Positions 17,257-26,146 are shown, counted from the stretch's first letter. The stretch: 64,000 nucleotides of DNA from Maribellus sediminis (GCF_011799805.1 NZ_WXUB01000001.1:868001-932000); one strand, 5' to 3'. The notes: generated by a model from the letters alone, not told the origin. Made by a program: numbers and translations.

Positions 17257-18648
17257 TTAACAGTACACATCATCTCTTCCGGCTTCTACTCGCTTCACCA
17301 GTTTTTCGGCTCGTTGACGTGCAATGCCATTCATTTCTGCAATGTTTTTCTGAATAAATTCATCACCTACAGCTACCGTATTAGGGCTGGCAAAGTTCTG
17401 CAGGTATTCCTTAAACGAACTTAAAGCGTTAGGAGCACAGTGCAGTTTGATGTCGCCGGGTTTTGCCAGGTCCATAAAATCTTGACCGGTTCTTCCCATC
17501 CGGTAGCAGGCTGTACAAAACGACGGTACATAACCCATCGAAGCGACGTCACGAATAACTTCGTCGAGTGGGCGGTGATCGCCTAGGCTGAACTGCCCTG
17601 AAATTGCATCATCTTCTTCATAACCTCCCGGATTGGTTTTGCTTCCGGCGGAAATCTGACTAACTCCCAGCGCAAAAGTTTCGCGGCGCATTTTGGCTGT
17701 TTCGCGGGTCGACATGATAATGCCGGTGTAAGGAACTGCCAGACGCAGAATAGCTACAATTTTTCTAAAGTCGATATCGGAAACAGGGAAAGGCGGATGC
17801 GAAGCCATATCGCTGTTTGTCGCAGGTTCCATTCGCGGAACGCTGATGGTATGCGGCCCAACACCAAACTTTTCTTCCAGTTCGTTAATGTGTTGCATCA
17901 TGGCCAGCATTTCGAAACGGTAATCAAAAAGTCCGAAAAGAACTCCGATTCCTACATCGTCGATGCCGGCTTCCATTGCCCGGTGCAAGGACCAGACGCG
18001 CCAGTTGTAATCACGTTTTTTGCCGCCAACGTGAACCTTTGCGTAGGTTTCGCGGTGATAGGTTTCCTGGAAGATCTGATAAGTTCCAATATTCTCCGCC
18101 TTTAATTGTTTAAACTCATCAACGCTTAACGGAGCTACATTTACATTTACACGACGAATTTCGCCATGCTCCGATTTTACGCCATATACGGTACGTACCG
18201 AATCCAACACGTATTGAAGTCCTTCTTTGGGGTACGACTCACCGGCAACCAGCAAAATTCGTTTATGCCCCTGCTTGATCAGTACTTCCACTTCGCGTGC
18301 AATGTGCTCCTGCGACAATGCATGCCGGTCAATTTCCTTGTTCGTGGCCCTAAAAGCACAGTAAAGGCATTCGTTGGCGCAAAGGTTCGAAATGTATAAG
18401 GGAGCGAACAGAACCAGACGCTTTCCGTAAATGGTTTCCTTAACGTGATTGGCTGTGTTGAACAATTCAGCCAGCATTTCCGGATCGCTAATACAGGTCA
18501 GCACGGCAACATCTTCGAGGCTGAGCCCCTTCATTTCTTTCGCTTTTTCAAGCACTTCCCTGATTTTGGCAGCATCCGGATTTTTATTGCTTTCCAGCGT
18601 TTCCCAAATTTTTTGTTCGTTGATATAATCGGCTTCTATTTTGTACAT
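17257..18648 (-). CDS. hydG: [FeFe]-hydrogenase maturase HydG (tyrosine lyase, radical SAM)
   Basis: Cleaves tyrosine to p-cresol, CO and cyanide and delivers an Fe(CO)2CN synthon. 463 residues. The radical-SAM cluster site is C90xxxC94xxC97 (CANECLYC). The second, HydG-specific cluster site is intact: CTAC followed 22 residues later by Cys (CX2CX22C). Operon partners are the TM1266-type regulator upstream and aspA downstream. A cloverleaf repeat sits in the gap between the regulator and hydG. Confidence 0.97.
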   Translation of the reverse strand: MYKIEADYINEQKIWETLESNKNPDAAKIREVLEKAKEMKGLSLEDVAVLTCISDPEMLAELFNTANHVKETIYGKRLVLFAPLYISNLCANECLYCAFRATNKEIDRHALSQEHIAREVEVLIKQGHKRILLVAGESYPKEGLQYVLDSVRTVYGVKSEHGEIRRVNVNVAPLSVDEFKQLKAENIGTYQIFQETYHRETYAKVHVGGKKRDYNWRVWSLHRAMEAGIDDVGIGVLFGLFDYRFEMLAMMQHINELEEKFGVGPHTISVPRMEPATNSDMASHPPFPVSDIDFRKIVAILRLAVPYTGIIMSTRETAKMRRETFALGVSQISAGSKTNPGGYEEDDAISGQFSLGDHRPLDEVIRDVASMGYVPSFCTACYRMGRTGQDFMDLAKPGDIKLHCAPNALSSFKEYLQNFASPNTVAVGDEFIQKNIAEMNGIARQRAEKLVKRVEAGRDDVYC

Positions 18649-18694
18649 GGTAGTTGAAAATTTTAAAGTTAATCGTTCGAGGCTCTGTGAAATT

Positions 18695-18758
18695 TCATCC
18701 CCCTAATCCCCCTTCAAAGGGGGAAGCGATCCGTCATTTGACGGAGAGCGGGGGATGA
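18695..18758. repeat. Cloverleaf inverted-repeat element inside the hyd operon
   Basis: Outer stem TCATCCCCC (18695-18703) with GGGGGATGA (18750-18758), 9 bp perfect. Inner hairpin 1 pairs 18707-18713 with 18718-18724 (TCCCCCT with AGGGGGA). Inner hairpin 2 pairs 18730-18736 with 18739-18745 (TCCGTCA with TGACGGA). Same outer-stem-plus-two-hairpins design as the element at 887-967 but a different sequence. It would be part of the transcript if the regulator and hydG are co-transcribed. Confidence 0.7.
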
Positions 18759-18791
18759 TTGAATACTTTTTCATATCTGTTTTGTTTATCG

Positions 18792-19037
18792 CTATTTTTT
18801 TGCTAATCCTGATTTTACCGAAACCCCTGGAATCGATCCCAGTTTCCCGGTCAGTTTTCCAAGTTCGTCGGTGGTTGAATCGATCACCAGTGTGATTACT
18901 GAAGTATTTTCTTTAATGTGGGGTAGTCCGGTGCGGGCCAGAATGAGGTCAGAAAAGTCGCTTAACACCGTATTTACAATACCGGCGCATTTTTCACGAT
19001 CTTCAATAATAATTCCCACAAAACCTAATCGTTTCAT
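18792..19037 (-). CDS. TM1266-family iron-only hydrogenase system regulator
   Basis: 81 residues, a single small domain resembling the C-terminal ligand-binding domain of NikR / ACT-like proteins: MKRLGFVGIIIEDREK, VNTVLSDFSDLILARTGLP, and the strand VITLVIDSTTDELGKL. This family is repeatedly found beside hydEFG and is named a putative regulator of the iron-only hydrogenase system; it lacks a DNA-binding domain, so how it regulates is unknown. Likely first gene of the operon running into hydG and aspA. Confidence 0.88.
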   Translation of the reverse strand: MKRLGFVGIIIEDREKCAGIVNTVLSDFSDLILARTGLPHIKENTSVITLVIDSTTDELGKLTGKLGSIPGVSVKSGLAKK

Positions 19038-19275
19038 TTATTTGAGTACTGAGATTTCAGTTCTGAGTATTCAGACTAAAAATCGGTTCATAAATAATTT
19101 CTGCGGGAATAGTGGAGATACAGGAATAAAAAGACTTTTGCCTTTTTACCTCATACATCTTGTGTTGTTCCCCCTAAAGTCAGCTATTGCCTTCCCGCAG
19201 GATTCGGGCGTAAAGGTAAGTTAAAGAGCCTCAATTTTATATGAGAATTATCTTTAAATGCTATGTTGTTTAATA

Positions 19276-21534
19276 TTAATTTGAAATGATAATGTTTTTT
19301 GAACTTACTGATTTGCCATCGATAATTAACGCCACCCGATAAATTCCGTTTGGCAGAGCACCTAAATCGCTTCGGGCAAGACTAACTTTTATAAATTCAT
19401 CAACAATGTTATTTATTTCTACGGTTTTAAGAAGATGCCCATTCATGTCGAAGAAATACAGTTTTTTATTAAAGAGTAAATCTTCTGTATCGATATGCAA
19501 CCACACTTTAAAGTCTAGCTTAGCCGGATTTGGATAAATCCTGTTGATATTCGATCTTGACTGTTCAGCTTCCGACTCTTTGAAAGACATGGCATCAGCC
19601 GAGTACAAGCCGGTTGCGTAGTTTCCTCCAACTGCCAAATCGCCAACTCCTTCGGGCAGGGGTAAAGGCTGTGTTACCGTTGTAACTGAATCTCCCGTAT
19701 TCCTTATCAACGAATCGATTGCGATAAATGAAGTGTATCGTGTCAATAGATTGTATTTCAATCCGAGTTCTGTGATTATCGCTTTAAGCTCTTCATTATT
19801 ACTATTGCTTACGCCACTGTAATCGTCGAGTCGTTGAATAAGGTATCGTGCCCATAAATATTTAAGTGCTTCGTTTTCCGGATCCGGGGAGTAGTCGGTA
19901 ATATTAAGGCGCTGGAAAAAGTTACTGGTTCCCGTTTGTCCGGAAATTTCAACGTAGCCTGTCGGATTTCCCGTCCATTTACCAAAAGTAATGATCGGAC
20001 GTGCGGCAAACACATCAGGAATCGTTAAGGGTTCAACATCGTATACATTAAAATTATTGTAATTGATCTCAATATTGGTAAGAACTGGTGTCTGTATGTA
20101 CTGTCGGAACTTCTCCGATTGCACCAGCGCTTCATCTTCATTCAAAATAACAAAAGGTTCGCCCATCCCAACATGTGCAATTCCTTCAATGAGGTAGCGG
20201 TTTACCGAGCTGCCTATTCCAAATGCAAAAAAATTGGCTTCCGAAAGGTTATTTCGAATCAGGTCGAATGCTTCCTGCTCTACACTCACATAACCATCAG
20301 TGACTATAACGAAAGTTCTCGAAAAATCTTCAGTGCCAGGTAAGGCCAATGCTTTCTGAAGGGCAAGTAACATGTTGGTACCGCCACTCCCGTCCTTATT
20401 GTTAATTACATCAAGGGCTTTGTCTATATTTTCCTGAGTGGCGTCCAGTGAATGATCTGCAAGTGTTTGTGTGCCACCTGCAAAACAAATAACATTGAAT
20501 TTATCCCCGGGACTTAAATTTGAAATCAGGTCGGTTAAAAGAATTTTGGAAATATTTATAGGAAAACCATTCATCGATCCGGAAACGTCCATGATAAATA
20601 CATATTCGCGAGGTGGAATATCTCCTGCAGTTGGTGATTTCGGAGGTTGAATCATGGTCAGGAAGAAATTTTCATCTTCACCTTCGTAAAGCAACATCCC
20701 TGAACTCAGGCCTTCACCCGAAAGTACATACCGTAACACAAAATCTTTGTTTCCCGACTTCTTTTCACTTTCGGGAAGCCGGCACCGGGCGCTGTTATCC
20801 GATAAATAATCGATTTCAAGGTTTGAGTGTGAAGGTGAGCTGATTTCCTGAATTGGCATTCCGGCATTTATTGTTGTGCTAATGTCGAAGTCATATGTTG
20901 GAGCTTCTCCCTCATGTGTATAGGGGATTTCAATCCACGAACTGTCTCCTTCGTGCGAAAGTTCTGCATACCGGGGACCTACAACGGTTGGATAAACAAA
21001 TTCGTAAACACCTTCAAGCGGCGTCAGTAGTTCAGTATATCGCATTTCAATGTTGATGGTATCTCCGGGAAGTATGTTCGCTACATTCATCTGAAAAACA
21101 TTTGGGCGTTGTTGTTCAAGAAGCGTGGTTGTTTTACCTTCTTCTTTTGCCTCTTCATACTCTTCTCTGGCTTGTTCTTTTTCGCGTATTTCTGCTTTTA
21201 ATATTCTGCCACCCAACTCCATCTGCATAAAATAAACGGCTGCTTTGGTCGATGCCGGGAAAATATAGATAGCCTCAAGCGGCTTTTCGCCAACGTTGCA
21301 ATAAGTTTGTTTTACGGTAACATCGGCAATTACTCCACTTATTATGACATCGGCAGAGGTCGCTTTTAACGGAAGCTGGTCAACAGTTCCATCATCGGAT
21401 TTTACAAAAAAGAAGGGTGAGGACGTTTGATCGGTGACGGAATCTTGCTCTTGTGCTTTGAGTTGAACAGTAAGCGTTACGAAAAGAAGAGCGAGTAAGG
21501 TTGGGATAGACCTTGTTAACATTAATGTTTTCAT
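19276..21534 (-). CDS. Secreted VIT + von Willebrand A protein with T9SS sorting domain
   Basis: 752 residues. After a signal peptide (LLALLFVTLTVQLKAQ) comes a VIT domain (about 45-180, with the YEEAKEEGKTTTLLEQ stretch typical of the family). A vWA domain follows, with a MIDAS-type DVSGSM motif and later FVIVTDGYVS. A linker leads to a C-terminal T9SS type A sorting domain (NRIYPNPAKLDFKVW ... NGIYRVALIIDGKSVSSKNI). The architecture resembles inter-alpha-trypsin inhibitor heavy chains. The product should reach the cell surface through type IX secretion and bind a protein or polymer; the ligand is unknown. Confidence 0.9.
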   Translation of the reverse strand: MKTLMLTRSIPTLLALLFVTLTVQLKAQEQDSVTDQTSSPFFFVKSDDGTVDQLPLKATSADVIISGVIADVTVKQTYCNVGEKPLEAIYIFPASTKAAVYFMQMELGGRILKAEIREKEQAREEYEEAKEEGKTTTLLEQQRPNVFQMNVANILPGDTINIEMRYTELLTPLEGVYEFVYPTVVGPRYAELSHEGDSSWIEIPYTHEGEAPTYDFDISTTINAGMPIQEISSPSHSNLEIDYLSDNSARCRLPESEKKSGNKDFVLRYVLSGEGLSSGMLLYEGEDENFFLTMIQPPKSPTAGDIPPREYVFIMDVSGSMNGFPINISKILLTDLISNLSPGDKFNVICFAGGTQTLADHSLDATQENIDKALDVINNKDGSGGTNMLLALQKALALPGTEDFSRTFVIVTDGYVSVEQEAFDLIRNNLSEANFFAFGIGSSVNRYLIEGIAHVGMGEPFVILNEDEALVQSEKFRQYIQTPVLTNIEINYNNFNVYDVEPLTIPDVFAARPIITFGKWTGNPTGYVEISGQTGTSNFFQRLNITDYSPDPENEALKYLWARYLIQRLDDYSGVSNSNNEELKAIITELGLKYNLLTRYTSFIAIDSLIRNTGDSVTTVTQPLPLPEGVGDLAVGGNYATGLYSADAMSFKESEAEQSRSNINRIYPNPAKLDFKVWLHIDTEDLLFNKKLYFFDMNGHLLKTVEINNIVDEFIKVSLARSDLGALPNGIYRVALIIDGKSVSSKNIIISN

Positions 21535-21812
21535 TTTTATTGGTTTAAAAGGTATTTGAAAGAAAGATGCAAGAACGTGATAAATGGTTGCGTATTCGCT
21601 TTTTGTCGTTTAAAACGAACATTTGACCAATAAAGATATTTAAAACATTTTAAACTGAATTGGAATCTTATCTTTTTATAATCGCATTGTCGATTACTAG
21701 CTGAAGAGTCAGAAAATGAATGAGATCAAACAGGTAGTTACGATTTCAGGCGAAGTACGAATCGAACTTATAAATCTCCGCAGAAAGTTCAAATAACAAC
21801 AACATCTTTTTG

Positions 21813-22247
21813 CTACAAAATTGCTTTGTAAAAACAAACAGCCGATGAAGGACAAAGTGCAGAATATTCAGATGTCGATTGAATTTCCGAAGGGCATAAA
21901 TCACGCGAAATCTCCTGATAATTTAATTGGCTGAAAAATGATTCCGCGGTAGTTGTTAACAGGTACAGTCTCTGAATATTAAGTTCTTTAGCCTTGTTCT
22001 CGAGAAAGGTGATAATCTGTTTTCCAAGGCCCTTTTTTTGATGATCGGGATGAACGGCTACAGACCTCAGCAAAGCCACCGGCTTAATAATTTCCAATGC
22101 GCCAATGGCGATTAACTGTTCGTCTTTCGTTATCCCGTAAAAAACTACCGGTGCTGTTTCCAGGTCAGAAACCGGCAAATTATGCGATTCTAACAGGGTT
22201 GCTATTGAGGTTCGGTCGCTGTTGTTTAATTTCAGAATCTCATCCAT
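21813..22247 (-). CDS. arsN2: Arsenic-associated GNAT acetyltransferase (ArsN2-like)
   Basis: 144 residues, GNAT fold: the acetyl-CoA loop is HPDHQKKGLGKQI and the core strand is LLRSVAVHP. The C-terminal signature LLTTTAESFFSQLNY, a later Pro-Ser-Glu-Ile and LCPSSAVCFYKAIL match the ArsN2 branch (family knowledge). The ATG overlaps the arsM stop (TAATG), so translation is coupled. The substrate of ArsN2 is not settled; ArsN1 acetylates phosphinothricin-like arsenicals. Confidence 0.82.
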   Translation of the reverse strand: MDEILKLNNSDRTSIATLLESHNLPVSDLETAPVVFYGITKDEQLIAIGALEIIKPVALLRSVAVHPDHQKKGLGKQIITFLENKAKELNIQRLYLLTTTAESFFSQLNYQEISRDLCPSEIQSTSEYSALCPSSAVCFYKAIL

Positions 22248-23020
22248 TAGCTTAATGGTTTTGTCGCTTCTATGTAAGCCGAAACAATCCGCTCATTCAA
22301 ATTATTGTTTTGAGGAGTAATTTTAATATTTACGAATCCCGAATTTTCCAGCATGTTCGTTAGGCTATCAATTGAAGATGCTCCAGATATACAGGAACAG
22401 TAAAGATCCATGTTACGTTTGTCTTCTTCAGCAATCTCGCCAAGGCTTACCGGATCGGAAATGGCGAGTCGCCCACCGGATTTTAAAACGCGGAAAGCTT
22501 CGTTGAAAACCTGTTGTTTCTCCGGAGAAAGATTGATCACGCAATTCGATATGATTACATCTGCAAAATCATTGCCAACCGGAAGGTGTTCTATTTCTCC
22601 CAGGCGGAATTCAACATTGTTTGATTCGATTTTAGTCGCATTTTTTCGTGCTTTGGCAATCATGGCCTGAGTCATATCAACTCCAATTGCTTTTCCTTTT
22701 TTACCCACTTTCCCGGATGCAAGAAACACATCGAATCCAGCTCCGCTTCCCAGATCAACTACTGTTTCCCCTTCTTGCAGGTTTGCAATCGCAATTGGAT
22801 TTCCGCTACCCAGGCCGAGATTTGAATTTTCAGGAACTGCTCTAATATCATCCTCAGTATATCCAATTCTTAATGATTGGAGATCAATATTGTCGTGGGT
22901 AATGCAGCAAGGTTCGCTTTCGCTGGTTGTGCAACATCCGTTTTGCAATTCAACACTTGAATTAGCTATTCTGCTGTATGCTTTTTGTACAGTTTCCCTG
23001 ATTTCATTTTCATTTTTCAT
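22247..23020 (-). CDS. arsM: Arsenite S-adenosylmethionine methyltransferase
   Basis: Methylates As(III) using SAM. From MKNENEIRETVQKAYSRIA the protein has 257 residues; two nearby in-frame ATGs (23029, 23041) and a longer upstream reading overlapping sigZ are possible, but homologues begin here. SAM-binding motif VVDLGSGAGFDVFLA. Arsenite-binding cysteines are visible in SNCVINLSPEK and LYCSCISGAS, with further Cys pairs near the N-terminus (NGCCTTSESEPCC). Lies between sigZ and arsN2 in one operon. Confidence 0.93.
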   Translation of the reverse strand: MKNENEIRETVQKAYSRIANSSVELQNGCCTTSESEPCCITHDNIDLQSLRIGYTEDDIRAVPENSNLGLGSGNPIAIANLQEGETVVDLGSGAGFDVFLASGKVGKKGKAIGVDMTQAMIAKARKNATKIESNNVEFRLGEIEHLPVGNDFADVIISNCVINLSPEKQQVFNEAFRVLKSGGRLAISDPVSLGEIAEEDKRNMDLYCSCISGASSIDSLTNMLENSGFVNIKITPQNNNLNERIVSAYIEATKPLS

Positions 23021-23087
23021 GATCTTCATTTTTTTATTCATATGGTAGACGGGGAAAAATGAAATCGGACACAGGTTGAAGCTACTT

Positions 23088-23642
23088 TTAGCATTTTTTA
23101 CAAACCGGGGCATTACGATGATAGTCGATAATGTTGCCGTAAACGTCCACATGAAAGGTACAGCAATCAGTAAGACTTTTCTTCAACGCTTGTCGTCCAC
23201 GGTGAACACGGGCCCGTGCGTTGGTGTAACTGATGTTTAGTTTTTCTGCAACTTCACCAATCGACAATCCGTTTAATTCCGATAATACCACGGCCTCTTT
23301 ATAATTCTCAGGCAGCCCATCGATGTACAATCCAATCCAGCTTTCAGCTTCCTTCATCGATGAATTGTCTTCAGGTTCATCTTCCTCTGATGTAACATAA
23401 TGAATTTGTTTGTCTTCCTTTTTCTGTAAACGGAAATGATCGATAATGGTGTTACGTGCAATTTGATACATCCAGCTTTTAAGCTTTTCAGAATCTTTCA
23501 AAGAATCTATCTTATCCAATATCTTCAGAAAGACTTCCTGCAAAATATCCTCCGCCTCAATCGGATCTTTTGTTCTTTTTCGAATAAAGTCAAGCAGTTG
23601 GTCGTGATGTTCTTTCCAGATATGGTTGATTTCGTCGTTCAT
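23088..23642 (-). CDS. sigZ: ECF-type RNA polymerase sigma factor, SigZ-like, with C-terminal Cys motif
   Basis: 184 residues: sigma-2 (AEDILQEVFLKILD), a linker, sigma-4 with a helix-turn-helix (SIGEVAEKLNISYTNARARVHRGRQ), then a short tail with Cys160-Cys161 (TDCCTFHVDVYGNIIDY) and Cys181/Cys184 (CKKC). The tail with CC and Tyr-Gly-Asn is characteristic of SigZ. No anti-sigma factor is adjacent. Sitting directly before arsM and arsN2, it probably drives them and perhaps itself; the four cysteines could sense arsenite or other soft metals directly (inference). Confidence 0.85.
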   Translation of the reverse strand: MNDEINHIWKEHHDQLLDFIRKRTKDPIEAEDILQEVFLKILDKIDSLKDSEKLKSWMYQIARNTIIDHFRLQKKEDKQIHYVTSEEDEPEDNSSMKEAESWIGLYIDGLPENYKEAVVLSELNGLSIGEVAEKLNISYTNARARVHRGRQALKKSLTDCCTFHVDVYGNIIDYHRNAPVCKKC

Positions 23643-23784
23643 AATAATCCATATAAAATTAGAATATTTAATTTGCTTTAGATGCTAATAGCAAACGCTA
23701 TCTATTTCTGTTGACGGAAAAGTGATGTTTTGGATACACCAAAATTAGAAACTAAGTAATAAAAATGTTAATGGCGAAACATAT

Positions 23785-23818
23785 TTTGAAAGTAACACAT
23801 GGTAAATTTCTATCTTCG
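23785..23818 (+). promoter_or_regulatory. Candidate hydE promoter overlapping its 5' end
   Basis: TTTG at 23785-23788 and TATCTTCG at 23811-23818, 22-base spacer, close to the Bacteroidota consensus. Transcription would begin near 23825, beside the in-frame GTG at 23823. This would make the ATG at 23799 untranslated. Confidence 0.45.
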
Positions 23819-24914
23819 CAGCGTGAATAATTTTCAGGAAATATTAAAGCGAAAGACCTTTTCAAAGGAAGAGCTGATTGTTTTAATCCGATCAAAAGGC
23901 GAGGAGCGAATCCAACTTTTAAAACGGTCGCAGGAGGTTAAAAACCGCGAGGTAGGCAACAAGGTCTATTTTCGTGGACTGATTGAATTTTCGAATATCT
24001 GCTCGAAAGATTGTTTGTACTGTGGCATTCGTAAAGGCAACGAAAAAGTGCTGCGCTACCATGCAAAAGACGAGGAGATTCTGGACGCCTGCCGCTTTGC
24101 CTGGAAAAACGGATTTGCTTCGGTGGTGCTGCAATCGGGCGAATTGTCGACACCGGCATTTGTCGACCGCGTGGATAAGCTGCTGAAAAAGATTAAGCAA
24201 CTTTCGAATAACGAGCTTGGCATCACTTTAAGCTGCGGTGAGCAAACGCTGGAAACGTACAAGCGTTGGTTCGAAAGTGGGGCACATCGTTATTTGTTGC
24301 GCATCGAATCGAGCAACCGTGAGCTTTATTATAAAATTCATCCCAAAAACGACGATCATTCGTTTGAGAAACGAATTGAAGCGCTTGGATTTTTAAAGGA
24401 AGCCGGTTACCAGGTGGGCACAGGAGTTATGATCGGACTGCCTTTTCAAACCTATGAAGACCTGGCTAATGATCTCTTGTTTATGAAAAAACTCGACATC
24501 GACATGTGTGGAATGGGGCCTTACCTCGAGCATGAAGATACGCCGCTTTACCAATACCGGAATATGTTGATGAGCAAACAGGAACGGTTTAACCTGGCAC
24601 TAAACATGGTTGCTGTACTGCGTTTACTGATGCCCGATATTAATATAGCTGCAGCAACCGCTTTGCAGGCCATCGATCCGGCCGGGCGTGAAAAAGCACT
24701 GGCTGTTGGTGCCAATGTGATCATGCCTAATCTGACTCCCTGCGAATACCGCGAAGAATACCAGTTATACGAGAACAAGCCTTGTTTGGATGAAGACGCA
24801 GAATTATGTCGTAATTGTCTGGAAGCCCGGATTGAACTGGCAGGCGCTGAAATTGGTTACAACGAGTGGGGCGATTCCAGGCATTTTATAAAGCGAATGC
24901 AAACCGGCAAATAA
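23799..24914 (+). CDS. hydE: [FeFe]-hydrogenase maturase HydE (radical SAM)
   Basis: Processes the HydG product towards the 2Fe subcluster. 371 residues from the ATG, or 363 from the GTG at 23823 that fits the likely promoter better. Radical-SAM site C68xxxC72xxC75 (CSKDCLYC), then VVLQSGE and GVMIGLPFQTYEDLAND, typical of the HydE/biotin-synthase group. A C-terminal pair, CRNCLEARIEL, could hold a second cluster as in some HydE. Opposite strand to hydF and hydG, about 5 kb away, divergent from sigZ-arsM-arsN2. Confidence 0.95.
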   Translation: MVNFYLRSVNNFQEILKRKTFSKEELIVLIRSKGEERIQLLKRSQEVKNREVGNKVYFRGLIEFSNICSKDCLYCGIRKGNEKVLRYHAKDEEILDACRFAWKNGFASVVLQSGELSTPAFVDRVDKLLKKIKQLSNNELGITLSCGEQTLETYKRWFESGAHRYLLRIESSNRELYYKIHPKNDDHSFEKRIEALGFLKEAGYQVGTGVMIGLPFQTYEDLANDLLFMKKLDIDMCGMGPYLEHEDTPLYQYRNMLMSKQERFNLALNMVAVLRLLMPDINIAAATALQAIDPAGREKALAVGANVIMPNLTPCEYREEYQLYENKPCLDEDAELCRNCLEARIELAGAEIGYNEWGDSRHFIKRMQTGK

Positions 24915-24943
24915 TTGTCGAATTAGTCCAAGCTCGATTACAA

Positions 24944-26146
24944 TCAGTGAATCCGGATTCCTGCATTTACGCCAATCCAGAACCGAAGGTTGGTATTGCC
25001 ATTAGTTTTACTCCAGATTGAATAAGGCGGAAAATCGGAACCAATCTTGCCATTTTTATTCACATAATCCGAAACCATCAGGTTAAACGTTGGTCCGGCG
25101 TAAAACTGAACGTGCTCGTTCTGGCCTCCGGCAAAAGTCAACTTTAATTGTTGTAGCCCATTGTAGGCGTCAGTCCACTCCGTACCCTCGTTTATCTGGT
25201 ACGAAATGGCTTCGAGATTTACCTTGAAATCAGTATTTTTCACAAGGTGAGTCCCGATTCCGTAACCCACACCCCAGCGAAAATCGTTGAGAAACTGCGT
25301 GCCAATTGCAAAAATATTGTAGAACCGGTCGACCCCGAGTTTTAACGATGCAGTGGTATTCAGACCTTCGCTAAATCCAATTTCAAATTCATGAAATCCA
25401 TTTCGAACTATACTTAAAACACCTATCGGAACTCCGCTAACCACACTGTCGGCAACATTTAAAACCGATAATTGAAGTCCTTCTACTTTTTGCGCAACGT
25501 TTAGTATTCCGGCAATTTGAGCTCCATGCACATATTTTGTTGCATTAACAATCCCGGCTGCCTGAAGTCCGCGAACACTTTTCCCGGCGTTGACAATTCC
25601 CGCCAGCTGTGCACCGTTCACATCGCGAAGGGCAAAGTTTACAATACCGGCAAACTGCGCACCGTTTAACTCCTCGGCATAATTTACGATTCCGGCTGCC
25701 TGGATCAGGTTTGAACTACCCATGGTATAATTAACAATTCCGGCTCCCTGGAAAATTTGAGAACTGCCAATATTAACATTGCTTATTCCTGCAAACTGAA
25801 AAGCATTTGCATTGCCCAGGTTAACATTTGAAATACCTGCCCACTGAAAACCGGTTACATCAGCACCGGTATAATTGGCGATACCTGCCCATTGAAAGCC
25901 GTTCACAAAATCGCGGTTCAGGTTGGCAATACCTCCAAATTCGAATCCCCTGACAGCGGAATGATATCCGGCCAGAATGTTGAATGAAACCGTATTAATG
26001 GTATTGATTGAATTGGTCCCGTTTGTTCCAATCGGCGTGATCAGTGTAATTTGGAGCTTGGCTTCTTTTAAGGTTCCGGTACTTTGAGCTCTGCCCTGAA
26101 CAACGAGAAGTGCCGTAAGCAGGAGTATGAGGATAGAAATTTTCAT
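24944..26146 (-). CDS. Outer-surface repeat protein (LA_2272/2273-like repeats)
   Basis: 400 residues with a Sec signal peptide (SILILLLTALLVVQGRAQ). Residues ~65-245 consist of about ten 18-21-residue repeats with the core GFQWAGIANY / FQFAGISNVN / IQAAGIVNYA, i.e. hydrophobic-x-x-AGI-x-N, as in LA_2272-type surface repeats. This probably forms a beta-solenoid or stacked sheet. The C-terminal part has alternating strands (VQFYAGPTFNLMVSDYV, RFWIGVNAGIRIH) ending in an aromatic-rich strand like an outer-membrane protein. Function unknown. Monocistronic. Confidence 0.75.
   Translation of the reverse strand: MKISILILLLTALLVVQGRAQSTGTLKEAKLQITLITPIGTNGTNSINTINTVSFNILAGYHSAVRGFEFGGIANLNRDFVNGFQWAGIANYTGADVTGFQWAGISNVNLGNANAFQFAGISNVNIGSSQIFQGAGIVNYTMGSSNLIQAAGIVNYAEELNGAQFAGIVNFALRDVNGAQLAGIVNAGKSVRGLQAAGIVNATKYVHGAQIAGILNVAQKVEGLQLSVLNVADSVVSGVPIGVLSIVRNGFHEFEIGFSEGLNTTASLKLGVDRFYNIFAIGTQFLNDFRWGVGYGIGTHLVKNTDFKVNLEAISYQINEGTEWTDAYNGLQQLKLTFAGGQNEHVQFYAGPTFNLMVSDYVNKNGKIGSDFPPYSIWSKTNGNTNLRFWIGVNAGIRIH

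Noticed and set aside
18695-18758. G-quadruplex in the G/C-rich repeat
   Set aside because: Only two runs of five G occur per strand; the inverted-repeat hairpins explain the composition.
23042-23152. Upstream extension of ArsM overlapping sigZ
   Set aside because: The extra residues are unlike ArsM N-termini and come from sigZ read in another frame.
24944-26146. DNA repeats that might be a CRISPR array
   Set aside because: The periodicity is that of a protein repeat (18-21 codons) in one open frame, without identical spacers and repeats.
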